The notes under the pieces are model-generated. The model saw only the letters and a list, made by a program, of their open reading frames with translations, was not told the origin of the DNA and searched no databases. A stretch of DNA of 64,000 bases, from positions 124,001 to 188,000 of the forward strand of contig NZ_JABCQO010000005.1 in assembly GCF_015244675.1 (NCBI RefSeq), written 5' to 3'. The first letter of the stretch is position 1. Every line of letters begins with the position of its first letter. The stretch comes from Gluconobacter cerevisiae. GTDB lineage: Bacteria; Pseudomonadota; Alphaproteobacteria; Acetobacterales; Acetobacteraceae. Shown piece by piece: positions 52,129 to 59,782 of the stretch. A program made the translations under genes and the position numbers.

Positions 52129-53001
52129 TCAGCGCCCCCCTCTTTTGGCAAAGAAAGTTACGTGGTCATGCTCTATATCAAGCGACATCTGATAATCAGG
52201 TAGCAGGTTGATACCCGACAATTCCTTTACCTGCCGTCGAAACTCTCTCAAAGTCGCAGTACTGCCGCTTTTTGCGTACAAGACCGTCACAGACACGCGC
52301 CATTTTGGCTGAAGACCACAATGTTTACGAGCAAGCTCATATATGCGCCGCTCAAGCGGCTTGCGGAGTTTGAAATAGTCCCGCGACAGGGTGAGAACCC
52401 GCATGGTCGCAACAGAACGGAATAGCCAGTGTGGCAAATCCACCTCGATGGCTATCACACGATCATCTGTTGGCGACTTTTCTACGATCCGCCATGAATC
52501 GATCAACCCAAAGCCACGCCGCTCATGCTGTCCGTTCGTCTCAATGTTAGTCTCGATGCCAGTCCCTCTCAGCCTTGCCAGCATACCGACTATACGGCGG
52601 TAACCTACACCCCCTGTTGAGCGGTTTGTGCTACGGAGAAAATCATAGGCCGTAAAACGCACTGTTGGTGTTATGGGGCGCCCACGGTTCTTGGCCTCCA
52701 CCAACTGACTGATGCAATAAATCCATAGATCCTTGTCATGTATGGTCGCACAACCATCCGAACCGGGCTTCACGGTCACCACGAGACCGTTACGCTCATA
52801 GGTTCTTACACGCCTATCACCCGCTTTTAATGCAAACAGTGGATGCTCCATGCTAACCGCGTCACCCTTTGGTGCAGCGGCCAGAATGTCTGCAACGAAA
52901 AAGCCTTGCCGATGGCGGGGGTCTGCTGGGAAACATTTTGATGCCTTGCCGACGGCATGCTGTTGTTCCCAGCGAATGAGAGACACAGGCGTTGCAAACA
53001 A
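52129..53001 (-). CDS. repA: Plasmid replication initiator RepA
   Basis: The 290-residue protein matches the RepA (RPA) family of alphaproteobacterial plasmids: PRHRQGFFVADILAAAPKGD, SMEHPLFALKAGDRRVRTYERNG, ATIHDKDLWIYCISQL, and GVGYRRIVGMLARLRGT as a DNA-binding segment. It would bind the iterons and open the origin. The start is a TTG at 53001, 9 bp after the alpA-like stop; an ATG at 52851 would cut the conserved N terminus, so the true start remains unsettled. It is intact, not obviously decayed. Confidence 0.87.
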   Translation of the reverse strand: MFATPVSLIRWEQQHAVGKASKCFPADPRHRQGFFVADILAAAPKGDAVSMEHPLFALKAGDRRVRTYERNGLVVTVKPGSDGCATIHDKDLWIYCISQLVEAKNRGRPITPTVRFTAYDFLRSTNRSTGGVGYRRIVGMLARLRGTGIETNIETNGQHERRGFGLIDSWRIVEKSPTDDRVIAIEVDLPHWLFRSVATMRVLTLSRDYFKLRKPLERRIYELARKHCGLQPKWRVSVTVLYAKSGSTATLREFRRQVKELSGINLLPDYQMSLDIEHDHVTFFAKRGGR

Positions 53002-53010
53002 GCTCTGGAA

Positions 53011-53232
53011 TCAGAAGCGCATACCAGGACGCTGCGCCTGAGCCCCCTGTGCCTTGCGCGTCTCAATCCACGCCTCAACTTCACCAAGATCCCACGCCAC
53101 GTTTCTACTTGTCAGCGCGATACGGCGGGGGAACTCGCCACGCTGCTCCATATTGAAGATGGTTCGTTCAGCAAGAGGAATCATCTCATGAAGCTTTTTG
53201 CGCCCGATCAGAACTCTGCTTGTCATTCCCAC
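53011..53232 (-). CDS. AlpA-like DNA-binding regulator (MerR-type HTH)
   Basis: The 73-residue protein has an AlpA/excisionase-style winged helix: IGRKKLHEMIPLAERTIFNMEQRGEFPRRIALTSRNVAWDLGEVEAWI. Such proteins regulate integrases or serve as excisionases, and in plasmids some control rep. The start is GTG with AGGA upstream; an ATG two codons in is an alternative. It lies 9 bp before repA, so it may control or be co-transcribed with it. Confidence 0.83.
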   Translation of the reverse strand: MGMTSRVLIGRKKLHEMIPLAERTIFNMEQRGEFPRRIALTSRNVAWDLGEVEAWIETRKAQGAQAQRPGMRF

Positions 53233-53341
53233 GTCTGTTATTCCTGTGTCAGCATAGCGTTATGCTTGACACTACCGGCCGATGCCCGCTGATGCCGGGA
53301 AAAAGATAGAATATGGTTGACATCGACTGTATGCTGAGATC

Positions 53342-54193
53342 ATGTCTCGACGCCGCAAAACACAGCTTGCTTTCGATCCACATCTTGAGCGCATGGTTGT
53401 TCAATCAGATCCAACAGGTCGCATGAAAGCGAAACTAAGCGGATCGTTTTATGCATTTGACGCATACTTCTGCGAACTCTGTGAAAACCAGACAGAATAT
53501 TCTGTGGTAACGAATTCCCCGGTAGTCGTAAAAAAACTAAAACGAGGAAACGCTAAGCTGGTCCCTCTGACCGACAAGATGATCGAAAGCGCCAGAGCCC
53601 GCTCACTTAAAGTAGCAGAGCGCTACCGCCTCGCCTTATCTGGAAAATATGGGCCTTACGAGGTGGGGAAAATGCTTATGCGCTATTGTGATTCTACTGA
53701 GCTGAGGGCGGATTATTCTTACGAGGGCTTTCTAGAACACATCGAACCCAAGATGAGGTTGAGCGAACACAGCCGACATGGTGATCTTGCGTGGCCCACG
53801 CGGTTATCTGGGAGTGACCCGAATGGACCGAAGCCAAGTAAACTGTATTGCGAGCATCACAACCCACGAAGAAGTACAGAATCTCGAAGGGCTTATCAGA
53901 GGGACAGGCGATTTATTTGGGAATATCGCGCCCTAATAGAGCAGATATGGAGCCTTTGTATCAACAACCTCACTCGCGCGCACTGGGATATCGAAGACCA
54001 AGTGTATGTCCGACGAGAAGCATACAGGCAGGTTCAAGCCATCCGATCTTCTGCGAGCATGATTCACGACTTAATATCCGAGGGTACGCTGAACCAATCC
54101 GAAATAGCTCGAAAGCTGGGTATTTCGCGCCAGGCTGTTTCGGCAGCAGTCAAAAAGCGCGCTCAAAAAAAGGTGCGCAGACAAGAAAGCTAG
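53342..54193 (+). CDS. Unrecognised island protein with Cys/His clusters and C-terminal HTH
   Basis: The 283-residue protein has C44-x2-C47 (YFCELCEN) and C170-x-H172-H173 (LYCEHHNP), which could bind zinc together. A basic helical segment RRSTESRRAYQRDRRFIWEY follows. The C terminus is a clear helix-turn-helix, NQSEIARKLGISRQAVSAAVKK (251-272). I do not recognise a family. It is the only rightward gene in the right part of the island, and its stop overlaps the integrase stop by 4 bp (ctag). Codon use and AT content look lower-GC than the core. It could be a regulator or a defence-type sensor. Confidence 0.7.
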   Translation: MSRRRKTQLAFDPHLERMVVQSDPTGRMKAKLSGSFYAFDAYFCELCENQTEYSVVTNSPVVVKKLKRGNAKLVPLTDKMIESARARSLKVAERYRLALSGKYGPYEVGKMLMRYCDSTELRADYSYEGFLEHIEPKMRLSEHSRHGDLAWPTRLSGSDPNGPKPSKLYCEHHNPRRSTESRRAYQRDRRFIWEYRALIEQIWSLCINNLTRAHWDIEDQVYVRREAYRQVQAIRSSASMIHDLISEGTLNQSEIARKLGISRQAVSAAVKKRAQKKVRRQES

Positions 54194-55386
54194 CACTTGC
54201 GAACGGCCCACTCATCGATCATGTTGGCCCAATCCTGCAGCATGGTGCTTCTTTGCTCGCGATATTCGGCCTTATTGTAGACGGCCCTGACGCCCTTCTG
54301 CTCATGGGCAAGGCACTTCTCGATCCAATCAGTATTATAACCAGCTTCGTGCAAAAGAGTACTCGCCGTGCGGCGTAGATCATGTGGCCCAAACTTCGCG
54401 AGCGATTGCCCCTCCTTCTGAGCAAGCCTATAGGTCAACGTTAGCACCTGATTGAGCGTGGCGCTGCTCATCGGCTGATCGGTGTCGTAGCGGGACGGCA
54501 ATATATAATTTGAGCCCCCGGAAAACGTCTTCAAGGCAATGAAAATATCGAGCGCCTGTCGCGACAGAAATACTAAATGCGGATTACGCCGCTTCATCCG
54601 CTCTTTAGGGATCGTCCAAAGCGCTTGACTAAAACTGACCTCGCTCCACGTTGCGTTGGTCAGCTCGCTCTTTCGAACCATCGTCAGTAAAAGAAGCTTA
54701 GCTGCGGCCCGGATCGACGGGGTAGTGCCGATGCGCTCAATGTAATGATACATCAGGCCGATCTCATCAGGCGTCAGAGCACGATCCCTTGGCTCAAATT
54801 TTGCTATGCTAGTCGGACGAACCAGTTCAGCCGGATTTTCGACCTTCTGCCCTCGTTCGATAGCCCACCGGTAAACTTGAAACATCACCTCCCGGGCATG
54901 CACAGCGGTCGCCGGAGCACCACGCTCGACGATAGCATCGGTCAATGCTCGCAGGTCCTCGTGAGTGATTTCGATGAGCTTCTGGCTGGCGAATTTGGGC
55001 TTGAGCTCCCGCTCGTAAACGGATTTGCGCATATCACGGGTGGAGTCTGCCATCTGGTATCCGCGCAGCCACTTCTCGGCCCACGCGCCAAATGTCTCCA
55101 CCCCCTTGACCCGTGCCTTATCGCGCGCTTTCTCCTTGGCTGGAGACTTACCCGCCGCGATTAGCTTCTTAGCCTCTCCCAGCTGCTCACGCGCTTCGGC
55201 GAGGGTGATGCCCCCAACGCCGTATCGCCCAAAGGTCAGCGTCTCTTGCCTGCCGTGGATCGCATAGTTGTATCGAAATGAGATGCTGCCCGCAGGCGTC
55301 ACCGCGACGTACAACCCATCCCGGTCGTTCACCTTGTAGAGCTTATCGGTGGGCTTCAGGTTGCGCAGTTTAGTATCGGTCAGCAT
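54190..55386 (-). CDS. Tyrosine integrase (P4-type, DUF4102)
   Basis: The 398-residue recombinase has an N-terminal DUF4102 arm-binding domain (LRNLKPTDKLYKVNDRDGLYVAV), a SAM-like core-binding domain (~97-195) and a catalytic domain. The catalytic residues are R238 (MVRKSEL), H335 and R338 (HDLRRT), H361 and Y370 (RAVYNKAEY), all present. The ATG at 55386 has GGAG upstream; a GTG at 55404 would add 6 residues. It faces away from guaA and is the nearest gene to the right attachment repeat, the position expected of a guaA-site integrase. Confidence 0.94.
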   Translation of the reverse strand: MLTDTKLRNLKPTDKLYKVNDRDGLYVAVTPAGSISFRYNYAIHGRQETLTFGRYGVGGITLAEAREQLGEAKKLIAAGKSPAKEKARDKARVKGVETFGAWAEKWLRGYQMADSTRDMRKSVYERELKPKFASQKLIEITHEDLRALTDAIVERGAPATAVHAREVMFQVYRWAIERGQKVENPAELVRPTSIAKFEPRDRALTPDEIGLMYHYIERIGTTPSIRAAAKLLLLTMVRKSELTNATWSEVSFSQALWTIPKERMKRRNPHLVFLSRQALDIFIALKTFSGGSNYILPSRYDTDQPMSSATLNQVLTLTYRLAQKEGQSLAKFGPHDLRRTASTLLHEAGYNTDWIEKCLAHEQKGVRAVYNKAEYREQRSTMLQDWANMIDEWAVRKC

Positions 55387-55691
55387 CAGTTCGTGGCGCT
55401 CCACTTGGCGATACCATGACCAGAAACCATAAGAATAACAGGATAAAATCCTTTTTATTCAAATATTTATCTGTTTTTGATACCATGAATAGCACTTAAC
55501 AGCATACATGGTATCAACCGAAATCACGGCATCAGACTCAATCAGTGCCATGCATCATGCCATAAAAAGTTGCTGCTTGGCGATACCGATCAGTGCCAGA
55601 CAATGCCGGGTCAAAAAACAAAAAAGCCCGCATTTCTGCGGGCTTTAAGGCACTTTCATGCCGGTTGATGCCACCCTATGCCAGACGCGGG
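55387..55691. other. Right arm of the element between integrase and guaA
   Basis: About 305 bp without a gene. It contains GATACCATG at 55410 and 55479, its inverse at 55507, several tgcca/atgcc motifs about 10-30 bp apart (55545-55680), and the replacement terminator at 55623. It probably carries the integrase promoter and arm-type binding sites. Confidence 0.6.
55623..55646 (-). terminator. Island-borne terminator for guaA
   Basis: aaagcccgca and tgcgggcttt form a perfect 10-bp stem with loop tttc, and the minus strand continues into a T-rich tract (tttttgttttttga). It lies 46 bp from the right attachment repeat and ends guaA transcripts after the island displaced the original one. Confidence 0.85.
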
Positions 55692-55707
55692 ATCATTCCC
55701 ACTCGAT
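55692..55707. repeat. Right attachment-site repeat (guaA 3' end)
   Basis: Identical to 42596-42611. It contains the guaA stop and the codons for I-E-W-E, so integration leaves guaA coding intact. Confidence 0.88.
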
Positions 55708-57315
55708 CGTGCCGGGCGGCTTGGACGTGATGTCGTAGGTTACGCGGTTGATACCGCGGACTTCGTTGACGATACGACCGGCTACACGATTAAGGAACTC
55801 GAAGTCGAAGGGATAGACTTCCGCCGTCATGCCATCCGTGCTGGTCACGGCACGCAGGGCGCAGGCCTGATCGTAAGTGCGACCATCGCCCATCACGCCA
55901 ACAGTCCGTACCGGCAGCAGAACCGCAAAAGCCTGCCAGATCGCATCGTAAAGTCCGGCACGACGGATTTCTTCAAGATAGATCACGTCCACCTTGCGAA
56001 GCAGATCGAGCTTTTCCTTCGTCACATCCCCCGGAATACGGATCGCCAGTCCCGGGCCCGGGAAAGGATGCCGCCCGACGATGCTCTCGGGAATCCCAAG
56101 CTCGCGGCCCAGCATCCGGACCTCGTCCTTGAACAGCTCACGCAGCGGCTCGACCAGTTCCATGTTCATGCGGTCCGGCAGACCGCCGACATTGTGATGG
56201 GACTTGATGGTCACGGACGGCCCGCCCGAGAAGCTCACGCTCTCGATCACGTCCGGATACAGCGTGCCCTGTGCAAGGAATTGTGCACCCCCCAGCTTCG
56301 CGGCCTCTTCCTCGAAAACCTCGATAAACAGACGGCCAATCGTCTTGCGCTTCCTTTCCGGGTCCGTCACGCCAGCCAATTCCTTGAGGAACAGCTCGGA
56401 GGCGTCACGATGCACGAGGCGGATATTGAAGCGGCCACGGAATGTCTTAACGACTTCGTCCGTCTCACCCGTCCGCATGATGCCCGGATCAACGAAAATG
56501 CAGGTTAGCTGATCGCCAATCGCATCATGGATCAGCTTGGCAGCAACAGAGCTGTCCACGCCGCCTGACAGACCACAGATTACCCGACCCGAACCAACCT
56601 GCTTGCGGATACGCGCGATTTCCAGATCGCGGAAACCCGCCATCGTCCAGGTTCCGCTGCAACCTGCGACATTATGCGTGAAGTTGCGGATCAGGGCTGC
56701 ACCATGCGGCGTGTGCACGACTTCCGGATGGAACTGCACGCCATACAGACGACGCCCCTCATCCGCGATGATCGCGAACGGTGCACCTTCAGAATGAGCA
56801 ACGGCACGGAAGCCCGGCGGAAGCTGCGTGACACGATCGCCGTGGCTCATCCAGACCTGCTCACGCTTGCCGCGCGCCCAGACACCCCGGAACAGCGAGC
56901 AGTCTTCGGCAATATCAATATACGCACGACCGAATTCGCGGTGGTCGTGGTTCTCGACCTTGCCACCCAGCTGCTGGCACATCGCCTGCTGGCCGTAGCA
57001 GATCCCCAGCACGGGGCGGTTCAGCGCAAAAACCACGTCCGGAATCGGAGGTGCATTTTCGTCATGGACGCTGGCCGGGCTGCCGGACAGGATAATGCCA
57101 CGCGGATTGAAAGCGCGGATTTTTTCCTCTGTCGCCGTGTACGGCCAGATCTCGCAGTAAACGCCGCTCTCGCGGACACGGCGCGCAATAAGCTGCGTCA
57201 CCTGACTGCCGAAATCCAGAATGAGGATACGGTCTTCGTGAAGAGTTTCGTCGAGCTTTTCGACGGTGCTGGCGTCCTGCTGGGTCAATGTCATGGCCTC
57301 GCGTTCCGGTTTCAT
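55693..57315 (-). CDS. guaA: GMP synthase (glutamine-hydrolysing)
   Basis: GuaA converts XMP to GMP with glutamine ammonia. The 540-residue protein has a class I glutaminase with C106 in LGICYGQQ and FHPEV, an ATP pyrophosphatase domain with the PP-loop GLSGGVDSS (~245) and a C-terminal dimerisation domain ending in GTIEWE. ATG 57315 has AAAGG 5 nt upstream; ATG 57294 is the alternative. Its last codons form the island attachment site and remain intact. Confidence 0.97.
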   Translation of the reverse strand: MKPEREAMTLTQQDASTVEKLDETLHEDRILILDFGSQVTQLIARRVRESGVYCEIWPYTATEEKIRAFNPRGIILSGSPASVHDENAPPIPDVVFALNRPVLGICYGQQAMCQQLGGKVENHDHREFGRAYIDIAEDCSLFRGVWARGKREQVWMSHGDRVTQLPPGFRAVAHSEGAPFAIIADEGRRLYGVQFHPEVVHTPHGAALIRNFTHNVAGCSGTWTMAGFRDLEIARIRKQVGSGRVICGLSGGVDSSVAAKLIHDAIGDQLTCIFVDPGIMRTGETDEVVKTFRGRFNIRLVHRDASELFLKELAGVTDPERKRKTIGRLFIEVFEEEAAKLGGAQFLAQGTLYPDVIESVSFSGGPSVTIKSHHNVGGLPDRMNMELVEPLRELFKDEVRMLGRELGIPESIVGRHPFPGPGLAIRIPGDVTKEKLDLLRKVDVIYLEEIRRAGLYDAIWQAFAVLLPVRTVGVMGDGRTYDQACALRAVTSTDGMTAEVYPFDFEFLNRVAGRIVNEVRGINRVTYDITSKPPGTIEWE

Positions 57316-57390
57316 GGTGCCTTTTGAGGCTCTCCTATAAGGTGTTGTGTCGTCTGCGTCATCCATTCTGCAACATCGAACAGGAACAAC

Positions 57391-57768
57391 ATGCGCCTGC
57401 CAGCACTTTTCGCCATTTCCGCCACGGCCCTGCTTACCGCCTGCGCAGGCACGCCCGATCCCGGCCACGATCCGACCGGAACCTGGATAGGTGCCCTTGT
57501 CACGGATCAGGGCACCTGTCCGACCGCGCGCTCTTCGACGCTGCGGATAAGAGGCCGGGAAATCCTGTTCACACCGGCAGACGGGTCGCAGGTTCTTCAC
57601 GGTACCTACACGCCGGGTAACCAGCATTATCATGCGGAACTCGCCATGACGGATCTGGACCATCATCCCACAGCCATCGTTTTTAATGGCTACCCCGTTG
57701 GACAGGCGATCGGCGGCATTTTCGGCTCACCGTCGTGCCGCGCTCATATCACCATGACGCGAAACTGA
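57391..57768 (+). CDS. Small lipoprotein
   Basis: The 125-residue protein has a signal peptide ending in the lipobox LLTAC and a mature segment with [15 protein letters not shown] and a late SPSCRAH. Two cysteines may form a disulfide. The pattern GTWxG with alternating strands suggests a small beta-rich periplasmic domain, but I do not recognise a family. It is divergent from guaA and followed by the tRNA genes. Confidence 0.75.
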   Translation: MRLPALFAISATALLTACAGTPDPGHDPTGTWIGALVTDQGTCPTARSSTLRIRGREILFTPADGSQVLHGTYTPGNQHYHAELAMTDLDHHPTAIVFNGYPVGQAIGGIFGSPSCRAHITMTRN

Positions 57769-57779
57769 AATTTTTTCGA

Positions 57780-57823
57780 AAGCGGGGTTGCCAGGTCAGT
57801 TAAGCCTCTGTAAAACCCCGCTT
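57780..57823. repeat. 10-bp inverted repeat upstream of the tRNA-Arg pair
   Basis: aagcggggtt (57780-57789) and aaccccgctt (57814-57823) pair perfectly across a 24-nt loop, ending 6 nt before the first tRNA. It may be a terminator for the lipoprotein gene, though it lacks a T-tract, or a tRNA leader structure. Confidence 0.5.
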
Positions 57824-57829
57824 CACAGC

Positions 57830-57906
57830 GCACCCGTAGCTCAACTGGATAGAGCACCAGACTACGAATCTGGGGGTTAGAGGTTCAAGTCCTTTCGGGT
57901 GCACCA
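57830..57906 (+). tRNA. tRNA-Arg (anticodon ACG), copy 1
   Basis: The 77-nt gene folds as a cloverleaf: acceptor gcacccg/cgggtgc, D arm gctcaactggatagagc, anticodon stem ccaga/tctgg with loop ctacgaa (ACG), T loop gttcaagt and an encoded CCA. The ACG anticodon, edited to ICG, reads CGU, CGC and CGA arginine codons. Confidence 0.97.
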
Positions 57907-57940
57907 GTCTTCTCCTGATGAAGACTTATACAATGTGTCC

Positions 57941-58017
57941 GCACCCGTAGCTCAACTGGATAGAGCACCAGACTACGAATCTGGGGGTTAGAGGTTCAAG
58001 TCCTTTCGGGTGCACCA
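57941..58017 (+). tRNA. tRNA-Arg (anticodon ACG), copy 2
   Basis: This 77-nt gene is identical over its full length to the copy at 57830, separated by a 34-nt spacer, with the same ACG anticodon and encoded CCA. It is a recent tandem duplication or is kept identical by gene conversion. Confidence 0.97.
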
Positions 58018-58051
58018 CATTGCCTTCCCTCTACGACAATTTACTGACAGC

Positions 58052-58486
58052 TCAGTGGCGCACGCGCTCGAGACAGCGATAGACCTCGTCCCATTCATAG
58101 GGCTTGGCCAAAAACATTGTGCCGCCCGGCAGATCTCCGAGTTCCTGAATCCGGGTTCCTGACGTCAGAACAAGCCCAATTTCAGGATGCTGTTCGCGAA
58201 TCCTGTGAGCCAGATCCACCCCATCCATATCGCCAGGCATATTTACGTCGGAAAAAATGGTGCAGATATCAGGGTGCCGCGCGAGAACAGCCAGTGCTTC
58301 GTCTGCATCCGCCGCAAGCGACGTCTCGTAACCAGCTTCTTCCAGCATGTCCGCAGCAAGGAATCGCAGAAGCGCCTGATCTTCAACGACCAGAACATGC
58401 TTCCTGTCGACTTTTTTACTTTCCCCCTGCGTGTTTCCCTGCGGAACGACGCTGGATGATGCTCCCTTCATGGACATGACATACAT
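58052..58486 (-). CDS. Stand-alone receiver domain response regulator
   Basis: The 144-residue protein is a CheY-type receiver with acidic E35-D36 in VLVVEDQALL, phospho-acceptor D80 in IFSDVNMPG, T108/S109 region in LVLTSGT, and K128 in LAKPY. There is no output domain, so it probably acts by protein interaction. The ATG at 58486 has GGAAAG upstream; a GTG at 58495 and later ATGs are possible. A 30-residue Ser/Gly-rich N-terminal tail is present. No histidine kinase is adjacent. Confidence 0.9.
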   Translation of the reverse strand: MYVMSMKGASSSVVPQGNTQGESKKVDRKHVLVVEDQALLRFLAADMLEEAGYETSLAADADEALAVLARHPDICTIFSDVNMPGDMDGVDLAHRIREQHPEIGLVLTSGTRIQELGDLPGGTMFLAKPYEWDEVYRCLERVRH

Positions 58487-58632
58487 GGCAATCACTTTCC
58501 GGGATTAAAAAACTTCCAACACCCATAATGGTGTCGTCCTCTCAACAACGCGGCAACACGGTTCATGTTTGCATGAGTGAATTTTTTCTGACGTGCGCTC
58601 ACGTCATGCAACCCGCAAAATTTTCACAGACA

Positions 58633-59328
58633 TCAGTGAGGCAATGGCGCGGCGAACCCACCCCGCCCCGGCGTCGCCAGGACATCAATGCCCACAATTC
58701 CCCACTGCCCGTCAGGCTGGCGCGCCAGAAGGGGGCCGCCGCTGTCTCCGCGTGTTGCCGAACAGTCGTGATGGATTAACCCATTCACTGCCAACCCATT
58801 GATATGACAGGCAATATCTCCATACGGCATCTCCTGCCGATCCTGCGGATATCCAACCAGCATTGCGGCCGCGCCCGTATGCGCCTCGCTATAAGGAACA
58901 AGCTCTTCAGACCCGATCACCTTCCGGTCCAGCAGCAGCGTTGCACGATCCTGGGACGCCGTGCCGCCCTCGTTCTGGGGGTCATACCCGGGCGCAATAA
59001 CAAAGTGTGTCACCTGCGCATGAAGCCGGTAATGTCCGAGCATATATCCCATCAGGACGTGAACATCCTCAGGCTGGATATAACGCCGCGTTGCAGGCAG
59101 CCACAGACAATGTGCCGCCGTAACCATCACGGTCGGTGCTACGGCGAATCCCGTACAGCGGCCACCCAGTGAAGTCTGAACGCGCCCCAAAATTCTCCAG
59201 GGCGCCGTATTCACATCCACCACACTGCGATGGCTGTCCAGTCCGAGTCCCGGCAGCGCGACGTCCGGAGCCGCCAGCGCACCTGCGCCGCACAGCCAGA
59301 ATACCAGCAGTGCAGCGGCGCCTTTCAT
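58633..59328 (-). CDS. Exported trypsin-like serine protease
   Basis: The 231-residue protein has a signal peptide (AAALLVFWLCGAGALAA) and a trypsin fold with the catalytic triad visible: H73 in VTAAHC, D127 in SQDRATLLL, and S196 in RGDSGGP. Cysteines occur in TGF- and HDC-flanking positions typical of disulfides. It lacks PDZ domains, unlike DegP. It is probably periplasmic. It overlaps cdd by 4 bp (ATGA). Confidence 0.9.
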   Translation of the reverse strand: MKGAAALLVFWLCGAGALAAPDVALPGLGLDSHRSVVDVNTAPWRILGRVQTSLGGRCTGFAVAPTVMVTAAHCLWLPATRRYIQPEDVHVLMGYMLGHYRLHAQVTHFVIAPGYDPQNEGGTASQDRATLLLDRKVIGSEELVPYSEAHTGAAAMLVGYPQDRQEMPYGDIACHINGLAVNGLIHHDCSATRGDSGGPLLARQPDGQWGIVGIDVLATPGRGGFAAPLPH

Positions 59329-59714
59329 CCCAGATGATCCGGGCCAAACGCATCAGGCAGTAGTTCGGCGAGCGTGCGGGTCAGAAGAATGTCCCCTTTG
59401 GGCGAAATCATATGCACCTGCAGGTCCGGCAGGCCGAACTCCCGCAGTTTCTGCCGACACCCGCCACACGGCGTACACGGCGCATCGCCGCCCACGACCA
59501 CGATTTCCTCAATCCGCCGCCCGCCCGCGCGGACCATGGAAGCGATCGCACCAGCCTCAGCACATGTGCCCAGCGGATAGGCGGCATTTTCGACATTGCA
59601 GCCGGAATGGACAACACCCTCACACCACAGAGCCGCGCCCACCTGAAAGCGCGAATAGGGTGCATAGGCATGCGAACGGGCCTCAAGGGCCTCCCGGATC
59701 AGTTCCTGTATCAT
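59325..59714 (-). CDS. cdd: Cytidine deaminase
   Basis: Cdd deaminates cytidine and deoxycytidine for pyrimidine salvage. The 129-residue protein is the tetrameric type: NVENAAYPLGTCAEAGAI with Zn ligand C51 and catalytic E53, and PCGGCRQ with Zn ligands C83 and C86. The ATG at 59714 is chosen; upstream starts extend too far. The C terminus is short. It is divergent from lysA with about 70 bp between, and the protease is coupled downstream. Confidence 0.93.
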   Translation of the reverse strand: MIQELIREALEARSHAYAPYSRFQVGAALWCEGVVHSGCNVENAAYPLGTCAEAGAIASMVRAGGRRIEEIVVVGGDAPCTPCGGCRQKLREFGLPDLQVHMISPKGDILLTRTLAELLPDAFGPDHLG

Positions 59715-59782
59715 GTGGGTGATACTATCCCCTGCGGGTTCAGCTTGGAACATGCTTCCAAGAGCGATACGGTATCCCTACC

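Larger units (their letters stand above)
42596..55707. mobile_element. Integrative mobilizable element in the 3' end of guaA, carrying a type I RM system
   Basis: The island is 13.1 kb, flanked by 16-bp direct repeats, with an integrase next to the right end. Contents from left: mrr, hsdS, hsdM, hsdR, a serine resolvase, traJ-like, candidate oriT, traK-like, a candidate iteron origin, repA, an alpA-like gene, a gene of unknown function and a tyrosine integrase. It combines an integrative module with plasmid replication and IncP-like relaxosome genes but no relaxase or conjugation apparatus. The gene set and repeats agree with integration at guaA, a known island hotspot. The reconstruction is inferred; the repeat and the gene content are seen. 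Confidence 0.85.
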
